From Branchiibius sp. NY16-3462-2 (GTDB taxonomy: Bacteria; Actinomycetota; Actinomycetes; Actinomycetales; Dermatophilaceae): a stretch of 64,000 nt of DNA. Each line of letters starts with the position of its first letter. The stretch's first letter is position 1. This document shows positions 32,951-41,388 of the stretch, piece by piece. The notes under the pieces were generated by a model. The model searched no databases and was not told the origin of the DNA. It saw nothing but the letters and a program-made list of their open reading frames with translations. The translations under genes and the position numbers were made by a program. The DNA is taken from the NCBI RefSeq assembly GCF_001594145.1, contig NZ_LVCF01000004.1, positions 1 to 64,000 on the forward strand, given 5' to 3'.

Positions 32951-34063
32951 TCAGTGATGCTGGGGCGGTGACGGCGGGTTCGGGTTGGGCTCGACGAGGT
33001 AGGGGAACTCCTGGGTTGCCCGCCTGGTCGGGCCGTCCACGTGGTCGCTGATGCGCGGGCCCTTCGCGCCGTTCATCAGGTAGGTGTAAAGGGTGTCCAT
33101 GCAGTCGTCGTTCAGGGATCGCCCGCCGCAGGTCTGGTGCGGCTCGCCGGCGACGACGGCTCGCTCGATCTCCAGGAATGTGTCCTGCGCGAACGGCTTG
33201 CCGTAGTCGACGATTAAATAGTCGGCCAGCAACAGCTCGGTGAGCGGGTGGGTCCCGTCCTGCGCCAGCGGCCACTCGGTGCTGCCGTCGATGCCGTCCC
33301 AGAACGCCAGGTTGGCGTTGAGTCGCGCGCGGTAGGCGCCAAGGTAGTCCGGGCCCAGGTTGAAGGCGTCCTCGGCGTTGAACAGGTCACGGATCTCCAG
33401 GTCCCGGTTGACCGTGTCATAGGTCTTCATTCCCAGTACGGCGTTCTCCAGTTCGGGGCGACCGAACCTTTCCCAGCGGATGGGGATCTTGCCGTTGATC
33501 ACGGTCTCAGCCACGACGGCTACCAGCGTCTGCTCACCCAGCAGGCTGGCCAGGTCGAGCTCGACGACGACGCTGAAGACGTTCTTGCCGTCGGACAAGA
33601 TGGCGCCGGGGTTCTTGAACGACAGCTTGCCGGTGGTGATCGTCTCCTGCAGCGCGAGGGCGTCGCTGAAGAACGGGTCCCAGCGTGGGCCGGCGAAGAC
33701 CCGCAGTCCATCCCCCTCGCCGACCTGGTTGACGACGAAATCGACTGTGGCGCCGGTGGATACAGCAAGATGGCCCTGTTGTTTGTCGCCCGTTGGTGGA
33801 TCGAACGTGGCGTCGATCGTGATCTGCGTGTCATCGGCACCCGGCGTGAAGAACGCCGGCGTCGACGGGTCTGTCGTGAGAGGACGGATGCGGAACCGGT
33901 AGATCAAGGCCTCGGACAGGAAGCCGTTCGGATCGGCGTACGGGACGGTGTTGACCACCAGGGCCAGGTGCCCCGGTTGCCCGGGCGCCGGGAACGCGTA
34001 TGCGTCGGTGATGTCGGCGATCGGTAGCTGATGAGCGCGCGGACCGGAGTTGTGATGCGACAC
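32951..34063 (-). CDS. DUF4331 family protein
   Basis: 370 aa. It opens MSHHNSGPRAHQLPIADITDAYAF, with DITDxYAF as the family hallmark, and continues with VVNTVPYADPNGF. The late part has GRSLNDDCMDTLYTYL. Family function is unknown; members are often exported, but no signal peptide is seen here. GTG start at 34063 with GGGAGC upstream. It converges with the PhyH gene. Confidence 0.85.
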   Translation of the reverse strand: MSHHNSGPRAHQLPIADITDAYAFPAPGQPGHLALVVNTVPYADPNGFLSEALIYRFRIRPLTTDPSTPAFFTPGADDTQITIDATFDPPTGDKQQGHLAVSTGATVDFVVNQVGEGDGLRVFAGPRWDPFFSDALALQETITTGKLSFKNPGAILSDGKNVFSVVVELDLASLLGEQTLVAVVAETVINGKIPIRWERFGRPELENAVLGMKTYDTVNRDLEIRDLFNAEDAFNLGPDYLGAYRARLNANLAFWDGIDGSTEWPLAQDGTHPLTELLLADYLIVDYGKPFAQDTFLEIERAVVAGEPHQTCGGRSLNDDCMDTLYTYLMNGAKGPRISDHVDGPTRRATQEFPYLVEPNPNPPSPPQHH

Positions 34064-34173
34064 GGGTGCTCCCTACGTCGGGGTAGAGGACGACGCTGTC
34101 CTGGGGACCGCCCGAGCCTCGCACGGCGGGCTGCCGCATGTCCCTCCGCAAGGAGGTTGAGTTCGGGCGCCGG

Positions 34174-35181
34174 CTATCCCGTGAAGTTGAAGTGGTAGGA
34201 CTCTCCAGCGGTGCCGTAGGCGTACGGCTGGGTGAAGCCGTACTTGCCGCCATTGGCGCGTAACCAGTTGGAACCCGCTCCGCCCCAATCGAATTCGGTG
34301 GTGTGGCCCTCCCATTCCTGGAAGTCGACGGCCAGACCGACGCCGTGGTTCGAGACGCCAGGTGCGTTGGCGTACTTCGGACCGAGCGTTTTGTACCAGT
34401 ACTGCTGCTCGCTGTAGGTGCGGTAGGCAAGGTCGATGCTCGCGTAGTGGCCGAACGTGGTCTTGTACGCAGCTTGGAGCGCATCGAGGGCGCGCACCGC
34501 GTCGCAGTTGAGGTAGCGCTGGGTGGTTGCCGTGTAGCCGGGGTCGAACGGTTGCGGCGAGTTGTACGCCGTGTTCACCCGGCACAGTGCCCAGGCGGGC
34601 AGGTTGCCGTTCACCGACGTCAGATTCGCCGACAAGGTCTGGAGCGTGCCGCGATTGATGTAGCCACCGATGCCGTTGATCCTGATCCAGTCAGCGTTGA
34701 TGACCTTGCCGGTGACCGCCGTGCCGCTGGGCACGGTGCGGCCCACCGAGTAGATGTATCCGGGCGCGCTGTGCACGCTCGCCGGGATGCCTCCGGTGAG
34801 TGCCACCCAGCCGGTCACAGTGCTCCCGACAGCTGCGGTCGGCGCCGGTCGGGCGACCGCGAGGTAGGCAGCGGAGGTGTATCGCCCGGCGTACTGGCCG
34901 GAACTGATCTTCAGCCAACCGCCGTTCACGACACCGAGCACGAAGGACCCGCCGGTCAGCGAACCGACGCGGGCGTACGCCGAACCCGGACCCGTGCGCA
35001 CATTCAACGTCGACACGGAGGAGACCACGCGCATGCTGACCACAGTGGTGCTGACGGCTGAGGGGGTGGCCGCCACGGCAGGGGGAGCGGCGGTGCCGAG
35101 GGCGATGGCGGACGCCGCAACCCCGATGGCCAGTCGAGGGCGCCGGGTGGGTCCGTGGATACCTGGTGCGAGCCTGCTCAT
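34174..35181 (-). CDS. Secreted D-alanyl-D-alanine carboxypeptidase (M15) with SH3 domains
   Basis: 335 aa. Signal peptide to about residue 38 (AIGVAASAIALGTAAPPAVAA). One bacterial SH3 domain follows at about 50-105 (LNVRTGPGSAYARVGSL, WLKISSGQYAGRYTSAAYL). A second, diverged repeat is at about 120-190 with an INRG end. The C-terminal M15 VanY-type peptidase has SNHGVGLAVDF (zinc His and Asp) and ESYHFNF, with Tyr where Trp is usual in ExWH. It probably trims cell-wall peptides. GGGGAG precedes ATG 35181. Confidence 0.9.
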   Translation of the reverse strand: MSRLAPGIHGPTRRPRLAIGVAASAIALGTAAPPAVAATPSAVSTTVVSMRVVSSVSTLNVRTGPGSAYARVGSLTGGSFVLGVVNGGWLKISSGQYAGRYTSAAYLAVARPAPTAAVGSTVTGWVALTGGIPASVHSAPGYIYSVGRTVPSGTAVTGKVINADWIRINGIGGYINRGTLQTLSANLTSVNGNLPAWALCRVNTAYNSPQPFDPGYTATTQRYLNCDAVRALDALQAAYKTTFGHYASIDLAYRTYSEQQYWYKTLGPKYANAPGVSNHGVGLAVDFQEWEGHTTEFDWGGAGSNWLRANGGKYGFTQPYAYGTAGESYHFNFTG

Positions 35182-35515
35182 CTCATCTCCCCTGGAACCG
35201 ACCTGCTGCCCTCCCGAATTCGCCAGTTTGGCACGCCCGATCCCCGCTGACCAGGTTCGTTGGGACCATGTCGCCGGTCGGCAGCCTTCGCTTGCTGAGA
35301 GCCGTCGCCATGCACCCGATCCTGGTAGCTCCCTGTAGCTGGTATGGCAGATCCCGGTGAAATCGTGCGGTCCTGCGGCGCCCGCGATACCACCGTCCTA
35401 CGTTCGTTATGTCCACTCATCGCGGACACGGCTACACAAAGCCTCCCCCAGCAGCGCGGCTGTCCTCCGACAGTCCTCGCAGGGTGGTCGTGCCCGACAT
35501 ACGGAAGGCAACGAA
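35182..35515. other. 334-bp gene-poor stretch
   Basis: No convincing coding frame on either strand. It holds the divergent upstream regions of the M15 peptidase (minus) and the coiled-coil gene (plus). On the minus strand the leader of the peptidase gene has several short pairings around GAACCTGGT and CATGGTCCC, but no match to a known riboswitch class that I could complete. Confidence 0.5.
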
Positions 35516-35596
35516 ATGACCACTTCAGAAGACTCGGCAGTGACCGGGGACAGCTTCTCCCAACAGGTCGATGCCGGTCTGGAGACTCGGCAGTGA
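35516..35596 (+). CDS. 26-aa leader peptide created by a tandem duplication
   Basis: ATG 35516 has GGAAGG seven bases upstream. The frame reads MTTSEDSAVTGDSFSQQVDA and ends at TGA 35596 after 26 residues. This was evidently the true N-terminus of the next gene. The 53-bp duplication pushes it out of frame. Its stop overlaps the GTG at 35593 (GTGA), so ribosomes ending here could restart on the main frame. Confidence 0.55.
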   Translation: MTTSEDSAVTGDSFSQQVDAGLETRQ

Positions 35597-35635
35597 CCGG
35601 GGACAGCTTCTCCCAACAGGTCGATGCCGGTCTGG
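35530..35635. repeat. Perfect 53-bp tandem duplication
   Basis: Bases 35530-35582 are repeated exactly at 35583-35635. The unit starts AGACTCGGCAGTGACC and ends GATGCCGGTCTGG. 53 is not a multiple of three, so it shifts the reading frame of the coiled-coil gene. Confidence 0.95.
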
Positions 35636-36060
35636 ACGACCTGCGCGACTACATCAACTACGTCCTCGACTCCTACTCATCCGCCGAGCAGGAGAACCAC
35701 GAACAAGTGCAGGCACGGATCGCCGAGGCGGCAGGTGACACCGAGCAGAAGGCAGACGAACTGAAGGCCAAGGTTGACGCCGGGTCCTCGGAGGCAAGCG
35801 CCCACCTGCATGAGTTCAGCAGCACCCTGGCGGACAAGAAGGCCGAATTCGAGGCCAAGGTCGCCGAACGCGGCCGTCAGCATGACGCCCGGCAGGCCCA
35901 ACGGGCGGCCGACATCTCGCAGGCCTACGCCGAGGATGCGGTGGTGTTCGCCCGGGTCGCCATTCAGAATGCCTGGGTCGCGATCCTCGATGCTCTTGAC
36001 GCCAAGCTGTACGTGCGGGAGCTTGCCGACCAGACCACGGCCGGTGCTCACGATGCCTAG
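35593..36060 (+). CDS. Coiled-coil protein, unknown function, N-terminus altered
   Basis: 155 aa if started at GTG 35593 in the second copy of the duplication. The protein is almost all charged helix (QARIAEAAGDTEQKADELKA, TLADKKAEFEAKVAERGRQH), then AEDAVVFARVAIQNAWVAIL and a short tail. Without the duplication it would start at ATG 35516. I recognise no family. The next gene overlaps its stop, and together they look like a small stress- or envelope-related pair. Confidence 0.7.
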   Translation: MTGDSFSQQVDAGLDDLRDYINYVLDSYSSAEQENHEQVQARIAEAAGDTEQKADELKAKVDAGSSEASAHLHEFSSTLADKKAEFEAKVAERGRQHDARQAQRAADISQAYAEDAVVFARVAIQNAWVAILDALDAKLYVRELADQTTAGAHDA

Positions 36061-36286
36061 GCACGGTTCGGACGCAGACCGGGCCATCGCCATCCTGGCT
36101 GTCACCGCCGCCACCGCAGCGTCGGTGGCCGGAGTTCTGGCGCTGAAGCGAAAGGCTCAGCCGATTCACGAAACTGCTGACGGCATAGAGGCTGCCCTCA
36201 ATGCGCTGGATCCGGCCGCGCGAGCCGCTGTGATCGCCCGGCTGGCGATCCACGAAAAGGACCGGATCGCGGCGCAGCGCGCCTGA
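36053..36286 (+). CDS. Small single-helix membrane protein
   Basis: 77 aa. ATG 36053 overlaps the stop of the coiled-coil gene by 8 bp in another frame, so translation is coupled. One membrane helix (IAILAVTAATAASVAGVLAL, about residues 11-30) is followed by a basic turn and a soluble helix ending ARLAIHEKDRIAAQRA. Unknown function, probably partner of the upstream gene. Confidence 0.65.
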   Translation: MPRHGSDADRAIAILAVTAATAASVAGVLALKRKAQPIHETADGIEAALNALDPAARAAVIARLAIHEKDRIAAQRA

Positions 36287-36294
36287 GTCCGGCG

Positions 36295-36321
36295 CCGACC
36301 CGCGCACGTGGCGCGGGTCGG
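36295..36321. terminator. Bidirectional stem-loop between converging genes
   Basis: CCGACCCGCGC pairs with GCGCGGGTCGG over a five-base loop: an 11-bp perfect stem between the genes ending at 36286 (plus) and 36344 (minus). No T-tract, as is common in actinobacteria. Confidence 0.6.
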
Positions 36322-36343
36322 AACGCGCGCATCGGCGTACGTG

Positions 36344-37834
36344 CTACCGCTTGCTCGTCAGGGTCAGGACAGCGGCGAGAGCGGCAACGACGGCCACCCC
36401 GGCGCCCCACCACAGACCCGCCGACATCCCGCTGGTGAAGGCGGACTGTGCCTGCGTCGCGATCGGTCGGCCCATGTGCATCGCCACGGCGATGGACGAT
36501 CGCGCCTGCTCCGCGGCAGGGGTCGGCACGCCGGGCAGACTCAGATTGCTGCGATAGGCAGAGTCGAGGATGCTGCCCAGGACGGCAATGCCCAGGGCCG
36601 CGCCGAGTTCGCGCGAAAGATCGTTCATGGCGGAGGCGACGCCCTGCTTGGCCGTAGGCAGCGACGCGGTGATCGCGTTGGTCGCCGGCGTCATGGCCAG
36701 ACCCATTCCGAGTCCGAGCAGCAGCAGGCCGGCAAGGACGAGCCAGTAACTGCTCTGCGGGCCCAACTGGGCCAGCACCGCGAACCCGGCGGCGATCAGC
36801 ACCAGGCCGGCCGCGATCGTCGTACCCGTGCCCATCCGCTCGGCGGCCGCAGGGGCCAGGACGCGGGCGGCCGGCATCATCAGGACGGCCAGCGGCACGA
36901 TGCCCAGGGCGGTGGTCAGGGCGCTGTAGCCGAGCACAAACTGCAGGTACTGCACCATCATGAAAACGAAACCGAAGAACCCGAAGAACTGCGCTGTGAT
37001 GCTCAAGGTGCCGGCCGAGAAGCCGCGCAGCCGGAAGAGCCGAGGGTTCAGGAGCGGGTCGCGGCGGCGCAACTCCCAGCCGAGGAAGCCCAGCAGGACG
37101 ACTACTCCGAGGCCGATTCCTACGAGGGTCGCGGCACTGCTCCAACCGTTGGTCGGCGCTTCGATGATCGAGTAGACCAGGATGGCCAGTCCGGCAACCG
37201 AGAGCAGTGCTCCGACCAGATCTAGTTTCGGGGCGTTGGGGTCGGCAGATTCCGGGATGAACCGCAAGGTGCCGATCAGGGCGATGAGCCCCATCGTCAG
37301 GTTGAAGACGAAGATGGACCGCCAACTCCATTGCTGCAGAAGCAGTCCCGCGGCCAGCAGGCCCAGGATGGCGCTGGCGCCGGATACCCCGGCCCAGGTG
37401 CCGACCGCCCGTACCCGGCGCTCCGGGGGAAAGGTGCTGGTGATCGTTGACAGGGTCGCTGGCATGACGAGTGCGGCTCCGGCGCCGAGGATGGCCTGTA
37501 CGGCGATCAGCTGGCCCGGCGAGTTGACGAAGAGTGCCGAGATCGAGGCACCGATGAAGATCACGAGGCCGGCGATGAGGGCGCGACGCCGCCCGTAGCG
37601 GTCACCGATCGCTCCGGAGAGCAGGAGGAGCGCCGCGAACGACAGGGCGTAGGCGTCCACGATCCAGGAGATCTGGGTTGCGTCGGCGCCGAGCTCCCGG
37701 GCGATCGAGGGCGCGGCCAGGTTCAAGGACGAAATCGCGGAGACGACCGCCGCGAGCGCGATGACGATGACGGGCAGGACGCTTCGCCGGTAGGGAGTGG
37801 TTGGTGTGGTGACGGCTTCGGACAGGTCGGTCAT
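36344..37834 (-). CDS. MFS drug transporter, DHA2 (EmrB/QacA) family
   Basis: 496 aa with about 14 hydrophobic segments, the DHA2 number. Motif A is present as GAIGDRYGRRRALIAG (about residues 77-92). Motif C region is GAGAALVMPATLSTITSTFPPERRVRAVGTWAGVSGAS, given here only in part. C-terminal segment: QGVASAMNDLSRELGAALGIAVLGSI, typical of EmrB-like pumps. It exports drugs or metabolites using the proton gradient. It is divergent from a TetR gene with a candidate operator between. Confidence 0.92.
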   Translation of the reverse strand: MTDLSEAVTTPTTPYRRSVLPVIVIALAAVVSAISSLNLAAPSIARELGADATQISWIVDAYALSFAALLLLSGAIGDRYGRRRALIAGLVIFIGASISALFVNSPGQLIAVQAILGAGAALVMPATLSTITSTFPPERRVRAVGTWAGVSGASAILGLLAAGLLLQQWSWRSIFVFNLTMGLIALIGTLRFIPESADPNAPKLDLVGALLSVAGLAILVYSIIEAPTNGWSSAATLVGIGLGVVVLLGFLGWELRRRDPLLNPRLFRLRGFSAGTLSITAQFFGFFGFVFMMVQYLQFVLGYSALTTALGIVPLAVLMMPAARVLAPAAAERMGTGTTIAAGLVLIAAGFAVLAQLGPQSSYWLVLAGLLLLGLGMGLAMTPATNAITASLPTAKQGVASAMNDLSRELGAALGIAVLGSILDSAYRSNLSLPGVPTPAAEQARSSIAVAMHMGRPIATQAQSAFTSGMSAGLWWGAGVAVVAALAAVLTLTSKR

Positions 37835-37885
37835 GGCGGCTCCTGGTGGGTATCGACGGGCTCTTCCGTTGACCGTTGCACTGGC

Positions 37886-37924
37886 CGTGGATAAATTTCT
37901 AGGATGATGAATTACTTATCCGCG
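37886..37924. promoter_or_regulatory. Inverted repeat between MFS pump and TetR genes
   Basis: CGTGGATAA (37886-37894) and TTATCCGCG (37916-37924) are inverted with one mismatch. The pair lies 52 bp upstream of the pump start and 39 bp upstream of the tetR start. Probable TetR operator controlling both. Confidence 0.5.
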
Positions 37925-37962
37925 ACTCCCCGTGGTCGGCTCTCGCTAGCAGCGGCCGGGCG

Positions 37963-38565
37963 ATGAATTCGCCGGCGCGGGGCAGGCGTCGGGGCAAGCC
38001 AGGCACCAGGCAGGCAGTCCTGGATGTCGCCCGGCGGCAGTTCCTGGCGAACGGCTATCCCGCGACCACGATGCGGTCGATCGCCGCCGAGGCGGGCGTG
38101 GATGTTGCTCTCCTCAGTTACTACTTCGGCTCCAAATCCGGCCTGTTCAGCGCGGCGCTCGCCCTCGAGGTGAACCCCCCGCTACTGCTGCACAAAGCGA
38201 TCGACGGTGACCTGGCCACCCTTCCCGAGCGGGTGATCCAGGTGCTGATCTCCACCTGGGACGATCCGGAGTCGGGCGGGCCACTGCGGGTGATGCTGAC
38301 TGCAGCCACCCAGGATCCGGAGGTCGCCCGGCTGGTCAAGGAAGTCGTGCAGACGGAGATGGTCCGGCAGTTGGCCGAGCGGTTCGGCGGCGTCGGTGCC
38401 ACCGCGCGTGCGACGGCCTTCGGTTCACAGGTGGCCGGGCTTCTGCTGACCCGGTACTGGTTGCAGCTGGAGCCGATCGCCTCGATGACGGTGCGTGAGT
38501 TGGTGCCGTGGGTCGCCCCGGGGTTGCATGCCGCGATGGCCGGTCCCCGGCGCCGGGTTTTGTGA
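37963..38565 (+). CDS. TetR-family regulator (probable repressor of the MFS pump)
   Basis: 200 aa. N-terminal TetR helix-turn-helix (about residues 17-60): TMRSIAAEAGVDVALLSYYFGSKSGLF. The C-terminal part resembles TetR_C of the type with PLRVMLTAATQDPEVARLV. Divergent to the DHA2 pump with a shared inverted repeat, the usual layout for local repression released by pump substrates. Confidence 0.9.
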   Translation: MNSPARGRRRGKPGTRQAVLDVARRQFLANGYPATTMRSIAAEAGVDVALLSYYFGSKSGLFSAALALEVNPPLLLHKAIDGDLATLPERVIQVLISTWDDPESGGPLRVMLTAATQDPEVARLVKEVVQTEMVRQLAERFGGVGATARATAFGSQVAGLLLTRYWLQLEPIASMTVRELVPWVAPGLHAAMAGPRRRVL

Positions 38566-38650
38566 CGGGGACGGCGGTAATTCATCAGCCTGGTAATTCG
38601 TTCGCTGCTGCGGTGATGGTGGAGGCGTGACCATCACAGGAGGTAGTGCC

Positions 38651-39061
38651 ATGAAGATCAAAGTCAACGAGGACCGCAACCCGAGTTTCCCGTTCGACCA
38701 GCTCATCGCGGTATTCGACACGGAGGAACAAGCCCGCGCCGCTGCCGATCAGCTGGCTGGCCAATTTCCGGATATCGAAGATGTTGACATGCTGTCTGGC
38801 CCGGAAGGAGTCCGGATCTTTGACGCCACCGGTAACGCCCACGGCTCACGGGCGCACTTGGTCCGGGGTCTGCAGCATGCGGGGTCGGGCGTGAACGAGC
38901 TCTATCTGGTCGACGAGGCGTTGCGGGGTGGCCGGGTCATGCTGCGTGTGCCGTGCAAGCCGTCCGACGCGATCGCGATAGCTGATGTCGCAACCGCTCA
39001 CGGTGGAGAGATGATCGCCTGGTTCGGCCGGCACAGCATGATCAACATCCCGAGCGCTTAG
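38651..39061 (+). CDS. Unknown protein with a YflT-like N-terminal stretch
   Basis: 136 aa from ATG 38651 with AGGAGG seven bases upstream. It has LIAVFDTEEQARAAADQLAGQF (short piece LIAVFDTEEQARAA), similar to the opening of heat/salt-stress proteins of the YflT type. It ends with EMIAWFGRHSMINIP. Soluble, no catalytic motif seen. Its stop lies next to the hsdM remnant coming from the other strand. Confidence 0.65.
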   Translation: MKIKVNEDRNPSFPFDQLIAVFDTEEQARAAADQLAGQFPDIEDVDMLSGPEGVRIFDATGNAHGSRAHLVRGLQHAGSGVNELYLVDEALRGGRVMLRVPCKPSDAIAIADVATAHGGEMIAWFGRHSMINIPSA

Positions 39062-39300
39062 GTGCGGCTGATAGTCGCCCAATGGTTCCCCCGCACGCCT
39101 GAGCAGTGAAGCACTGAGTCGTAAGCGTGACCGTTGATGTCGGTGCCGCTCTGTGACCAGTTCTCCCTATTGATCAGGTCATGGATCAGTCGCTTGGGCT
39201 TGGCCACGTCCTGAAGGCGGTTCTGCACCTCGCGGAAGGTCGTGCCCAGCGTGCGGGAGGTTGGGCGGCCGGTACGAAGGTCGTTCCAATGGACGCATTG
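39058..39300 (-). pseudogene. hsdM remnant (type I R-M methyltransferase, N-terminal piece)
   Basis: Directly after the mrr stop, in the same frame, an open stretch of about 80 codons reads FREVQNRLQDVAKPKRLIHD followed by LINRENWSQSGTDINGHAYD. This is the HsdM N-terminal pattern (I..LI....W...D..G.AYE.LL) that precedes the methylase domain. It breaks after HAYDSVL and ends at TAA. No start codon context or catalytic NPPF part is present, so it is a degraded fragment. Confidence 0.55.
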
Positions 39301-40212
39301 CTATAGGTCTTCGAAGAAGTCTTCGTCCAGTCGATAGAGCGTTACCGTTTGGTCCGCCTGCACCCCGACCCCGTACGCGACGAGCAACTCCGCGAGGCGC
39401 CGACCGTCAATGAGTTCGATCCGGGCGTTGATTCGCTCTGCTTCCTGAATCGCACCGGAGGAGAAGCGTGACGTGGTGATGAATACGCCTCGGTCGCCCT
39501 GCTTGCCGAGCAGTGCACCCGCGAATTCGTGGATCCGTGGCCGTTCGATGGTCCGGTCCTCGGCGTACCGCTTCGCCTGCACGTAGATGCGGTCGAGTCC
39601 GAGCGGATCCTGGCTGATGATGCCGTCGACTCCTGCGTCGCCGGAGGCGCTGGTCCGTTCGACGGATCCTGCTCTGCCATACCCCATCCGCTCTAGCAGG
39701 CGGATCACCAGATCTTCGAATCCGGTAGGGGAGAGGGCAAGGGCAGCATGAAGTACCTCGCCTTCCACCGCGGCGCGATTGGTCGAAACTGCTTGCTCGA
39801 TAAGGTCGTTCGGTGTCGCGGTGCTGGTCACCGGCTCCTCGGTAGATACCACCGTCGCGCTCTTATCCCGTGTCCGTTCGCGGAAGTCCAAGTACGCCGG
39901 GTAGGACTCCAGCGTTTTCATGTCGATTCGCGTCGGATTGTTAGTGAGCGCCGTGCGGCCGTCGTCGGTGATGGTCACGCGGCCGCGATTGGGGCGCTCG
40001 ACAAGACCGGCCTGCGATAAGTAGGTAAGTGCCCAGCCGACCCGATTGTCGAAAGTCCGCTGGCGACCGCTTGGTAATAGCTGAGCCTTCTCGGTGTCGG
40101 AGAGAGCGAACTCGTCCGCCATCGCGTCCTTGACGTCGCGCGACCGACGGATCGCATCGTCGCCCAGGTACGCAAGGACCGGGCGCATGAGGGTTTGGAA
40201 ATCGGGGATCAC
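39301..40212 (-). CDS. Mrr-type (type IV) restriction endonuclease
   Basis: 303 aa. The N-terminal Mrr_N winged-helix part (about 1-90) contains RTFDNRVGWALTYLSQAGLV. The C-terminal Mrr_cat domain (about 160-290) contains FEDLVIRLLERMGYG, then GDAGVDGIISQDPLGLDRIY and VQAKRY: the D...QxK nuclease core. Ends with RRLAELLVAYGVGV. Mrr enzymes cut methylated foreign DNA. GTG 40212 overlaps the stop of a small upstream frame as TAGTG. An hsdM fragment follows, so this is a worn defence locus. Confidence 0.92.
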   Translation of the reverse strand: MIPDFQTLMRPVLAYLGDDAIRRSRDVKDAMADEFALSDTEKAQLLPSGRQRTFDNRVGWALTYLSQAGLVERPNRGRVTITDDGRTALTNNPTRIDMKTLESYPAYLDFRERTRDKSATVVSTEEPVTSTATPNDLIEQAVSTNRAAVEGEVLHAALALSPTGFEDLVIRLLERMGYGRAGSVERTSASGDAGVDGIISQDPLGLDRIYVQAKRYAEDRTIERPRIHEFAGALLGKQGDRGVFITTSRFSSGAIQEAERINARIELIDGRRLAELLVAYGVGVQADQTVTLYRLDEDFFEDL

Positions 40213-40382
40213 TAAGCCAACTTCTCTATTGGTCGATTGTCCGAACGCCGACGAGTGGGCTTCCCGCTGAACCCTGCGGCCAGTACATCCCGCCGGAGCG
40301 CCGCCACTCGAGCAGGTGTTGTGGCAAGCGCCCGGGCGCGCGCCTTCGCAGGCAAACCGGTGACGTCATCGTCGGCAGACAT
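40212..40382 (-). CDS. Small ORF coupled to mrr
   Basis: 56 codons from ATG 40382 to TAG at 40212-40214, which overlaps the mrr start (TAGTG). Product: MSADDDVTGLPAKARARALA, ending SDNRPIEKLA; basic and helical. A TAGACT -10-like element lies ten bases before the ATG. No family recognised. It could be a leader that sets mrr translation. Confidence 0.4.
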   Translation of the reverse strand: MSADDDVTGLPAKARARALATTPARVAALRRDVLAAGFSGKPTRRRSDNRPIEKLA

Positions 40383-40638
40383 GGTGCTGGTCAGTCTAGG
40401 GATGGTGCAAAGTGCGTGACATGTCGAAGGCTGGCTGTCCGGTCAAACAACTGGCACGCCTTTGCGTTTCAAATGCGCCCGTGGAACGGGATTGTCGGGT
40501 TTCGAGCCCGACCCAGCAATACCGTGCCAATCGCGGAGTTGGTTAGCGATCTGGTGCCTGTTGTCCGGAATCAGCGAGCGGGGATCGCCGGTCTCTGACT
40601 GGAACAACGACTGGCTTGCTACGGGCTGTTTGCCAAAG
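40383..40638. other. Gene-poor stretch beside tRNA-Arg
   Basis: No supported gene. It contains the hairpin GTCGGG/CCCGAC (40494-40512). Base use is more uneven than in the flanking genes. It joins the 3' side of tRNA-Arg to the mrr/hsdM scar, so it may be a remnant of an integrated element. Confidence 0.4.
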
Positions 40639-40711
40639 TGCCCCCGGCATGATTCGAACATGCGACACCCGCTTTAGGAGAGCGGTGCTCTATCCCCTGA
40701 GCTACGAGGGC
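40639..40711 (-). tRNA. tRNA-Arg (anticodon CCU)
   Basis: 73 nt cloverleaf on the minus strand. The acceptor GCCCTCG pairs with CGGGGGC (one G-T), discriminator A. D arm AGCTCAGGGGATAGAGC. Anticodon arm CCGCT-CTCCTAA-AGCGG places CCT at 34-36. T arm GCATG-TTCGAAT-CATGC. CCA is not encoded. Confidence 0.95.
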
Positions 40712-40878
40712 GGGGAGCGCAAGGCGACCACTCGCCGTACGCGCCACCAAGGGTAACCGCAGCACCGAGCGGGACCCGAGCGCAGGTTGTGCCGCAAACG
40801 GGGGCTGTGAGCGGGCGTCGAGGCCCCGAAAGTGACACACACTGCGGAAACGCATCGCGCCACCGCGAGAATGACCGC

Positions 40879-41388
40879 ATGATCCTGACCTTCGATGACC
40901 ACCAGCCCGTGATCGACGAGACCGCCTGGGTGGCGAGCAACGCCACCGTCGTCGGCAACGTCACCCTGCATGCAGCTGTCGGCATCTTCTACGGCGCGGT
41001 GCTGCGCGCGGACATGGACAGCATCGAGATCGGCGAGGGCAGCAACATCCAGGACAACTGCGCCCTGCACGTCGACCCGAGCCACTCCCTCACGATCGGC
41101 CGCAACGTCAGCGTCGGGCACAACGCCACCCTGCACGGCTGCACCATCGAGGACGACGTGCTGATCGGGATGGGCGCGACCGTCCTCAACGGCGCCGTCA
41201 TCGGAGCCGGCAGCATGGTCGCCGCCGGTGCGCTGGTCACCCAGGGCATCGTCGTACCGCCCGGATCCCTGGTCGCCGGGGTGCCCGGCAAGGTACGCCG
41301 CGAACTCACCGACGAGGAGAAAGCCGGGATCCTCTTGAACGCCGAGGTCTACCGCGACCTCACCCGCAAGCACGCAGCGATCGGCTAA
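40879..41388 (+). CDS. Gamma-class carbonic anhydrase-like protein
   Basis: 169 aa left-handed beta-helix of hexapeptide repeats, for example VVGNVTLHAAVGIFYGAVL and IGAGSMVAAGALV. The three metal His are in NCALHVDP, SVGHNATLHG, at the gamma carbonic anhydrase spacing. The family includes real carbonic anhydrases and non-enzymatic YrdA/PaaY proteins. ATG 40879; GAGAAT lies six bases before it, so it may be leaderless. It overlaps the converging AI-2E gene by 4 bp. Confidence 0.88.
   Translation: MILTFDDHQPVIDETAWVASNATVVGNVTLHAAVGIFYGAVLRADMDSIEIGEGSNIQDNCALHVDPSHSLTIGRNVSVGHNATLHGCTIEDDVLIGMGATVLNGAVIGAGSMVAAGALVTQGIVVPPGSLVAGVPGKVRRELTDEEKAGILLNAEVYRDLTRKHAAIG

Noticed and set aside
35182..35420. 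Possible riboswitch (c-di-AMP, TPP) or small SRP RNA in the leader of the M15 peptidase gene
   Set aside because: Fragments such as GAACCTGGT and GGGTGCATGG recall these RNAs, but the full conserved cores could not be completed on either strand.
40494..40512. T-arm-like hairpin suggesting a second tRNA next to tRNA-Arg
   Set aside because: The loop TTTCGAG does not fit the T-loop consensus and no matching acceptor or anticodon arm is present.
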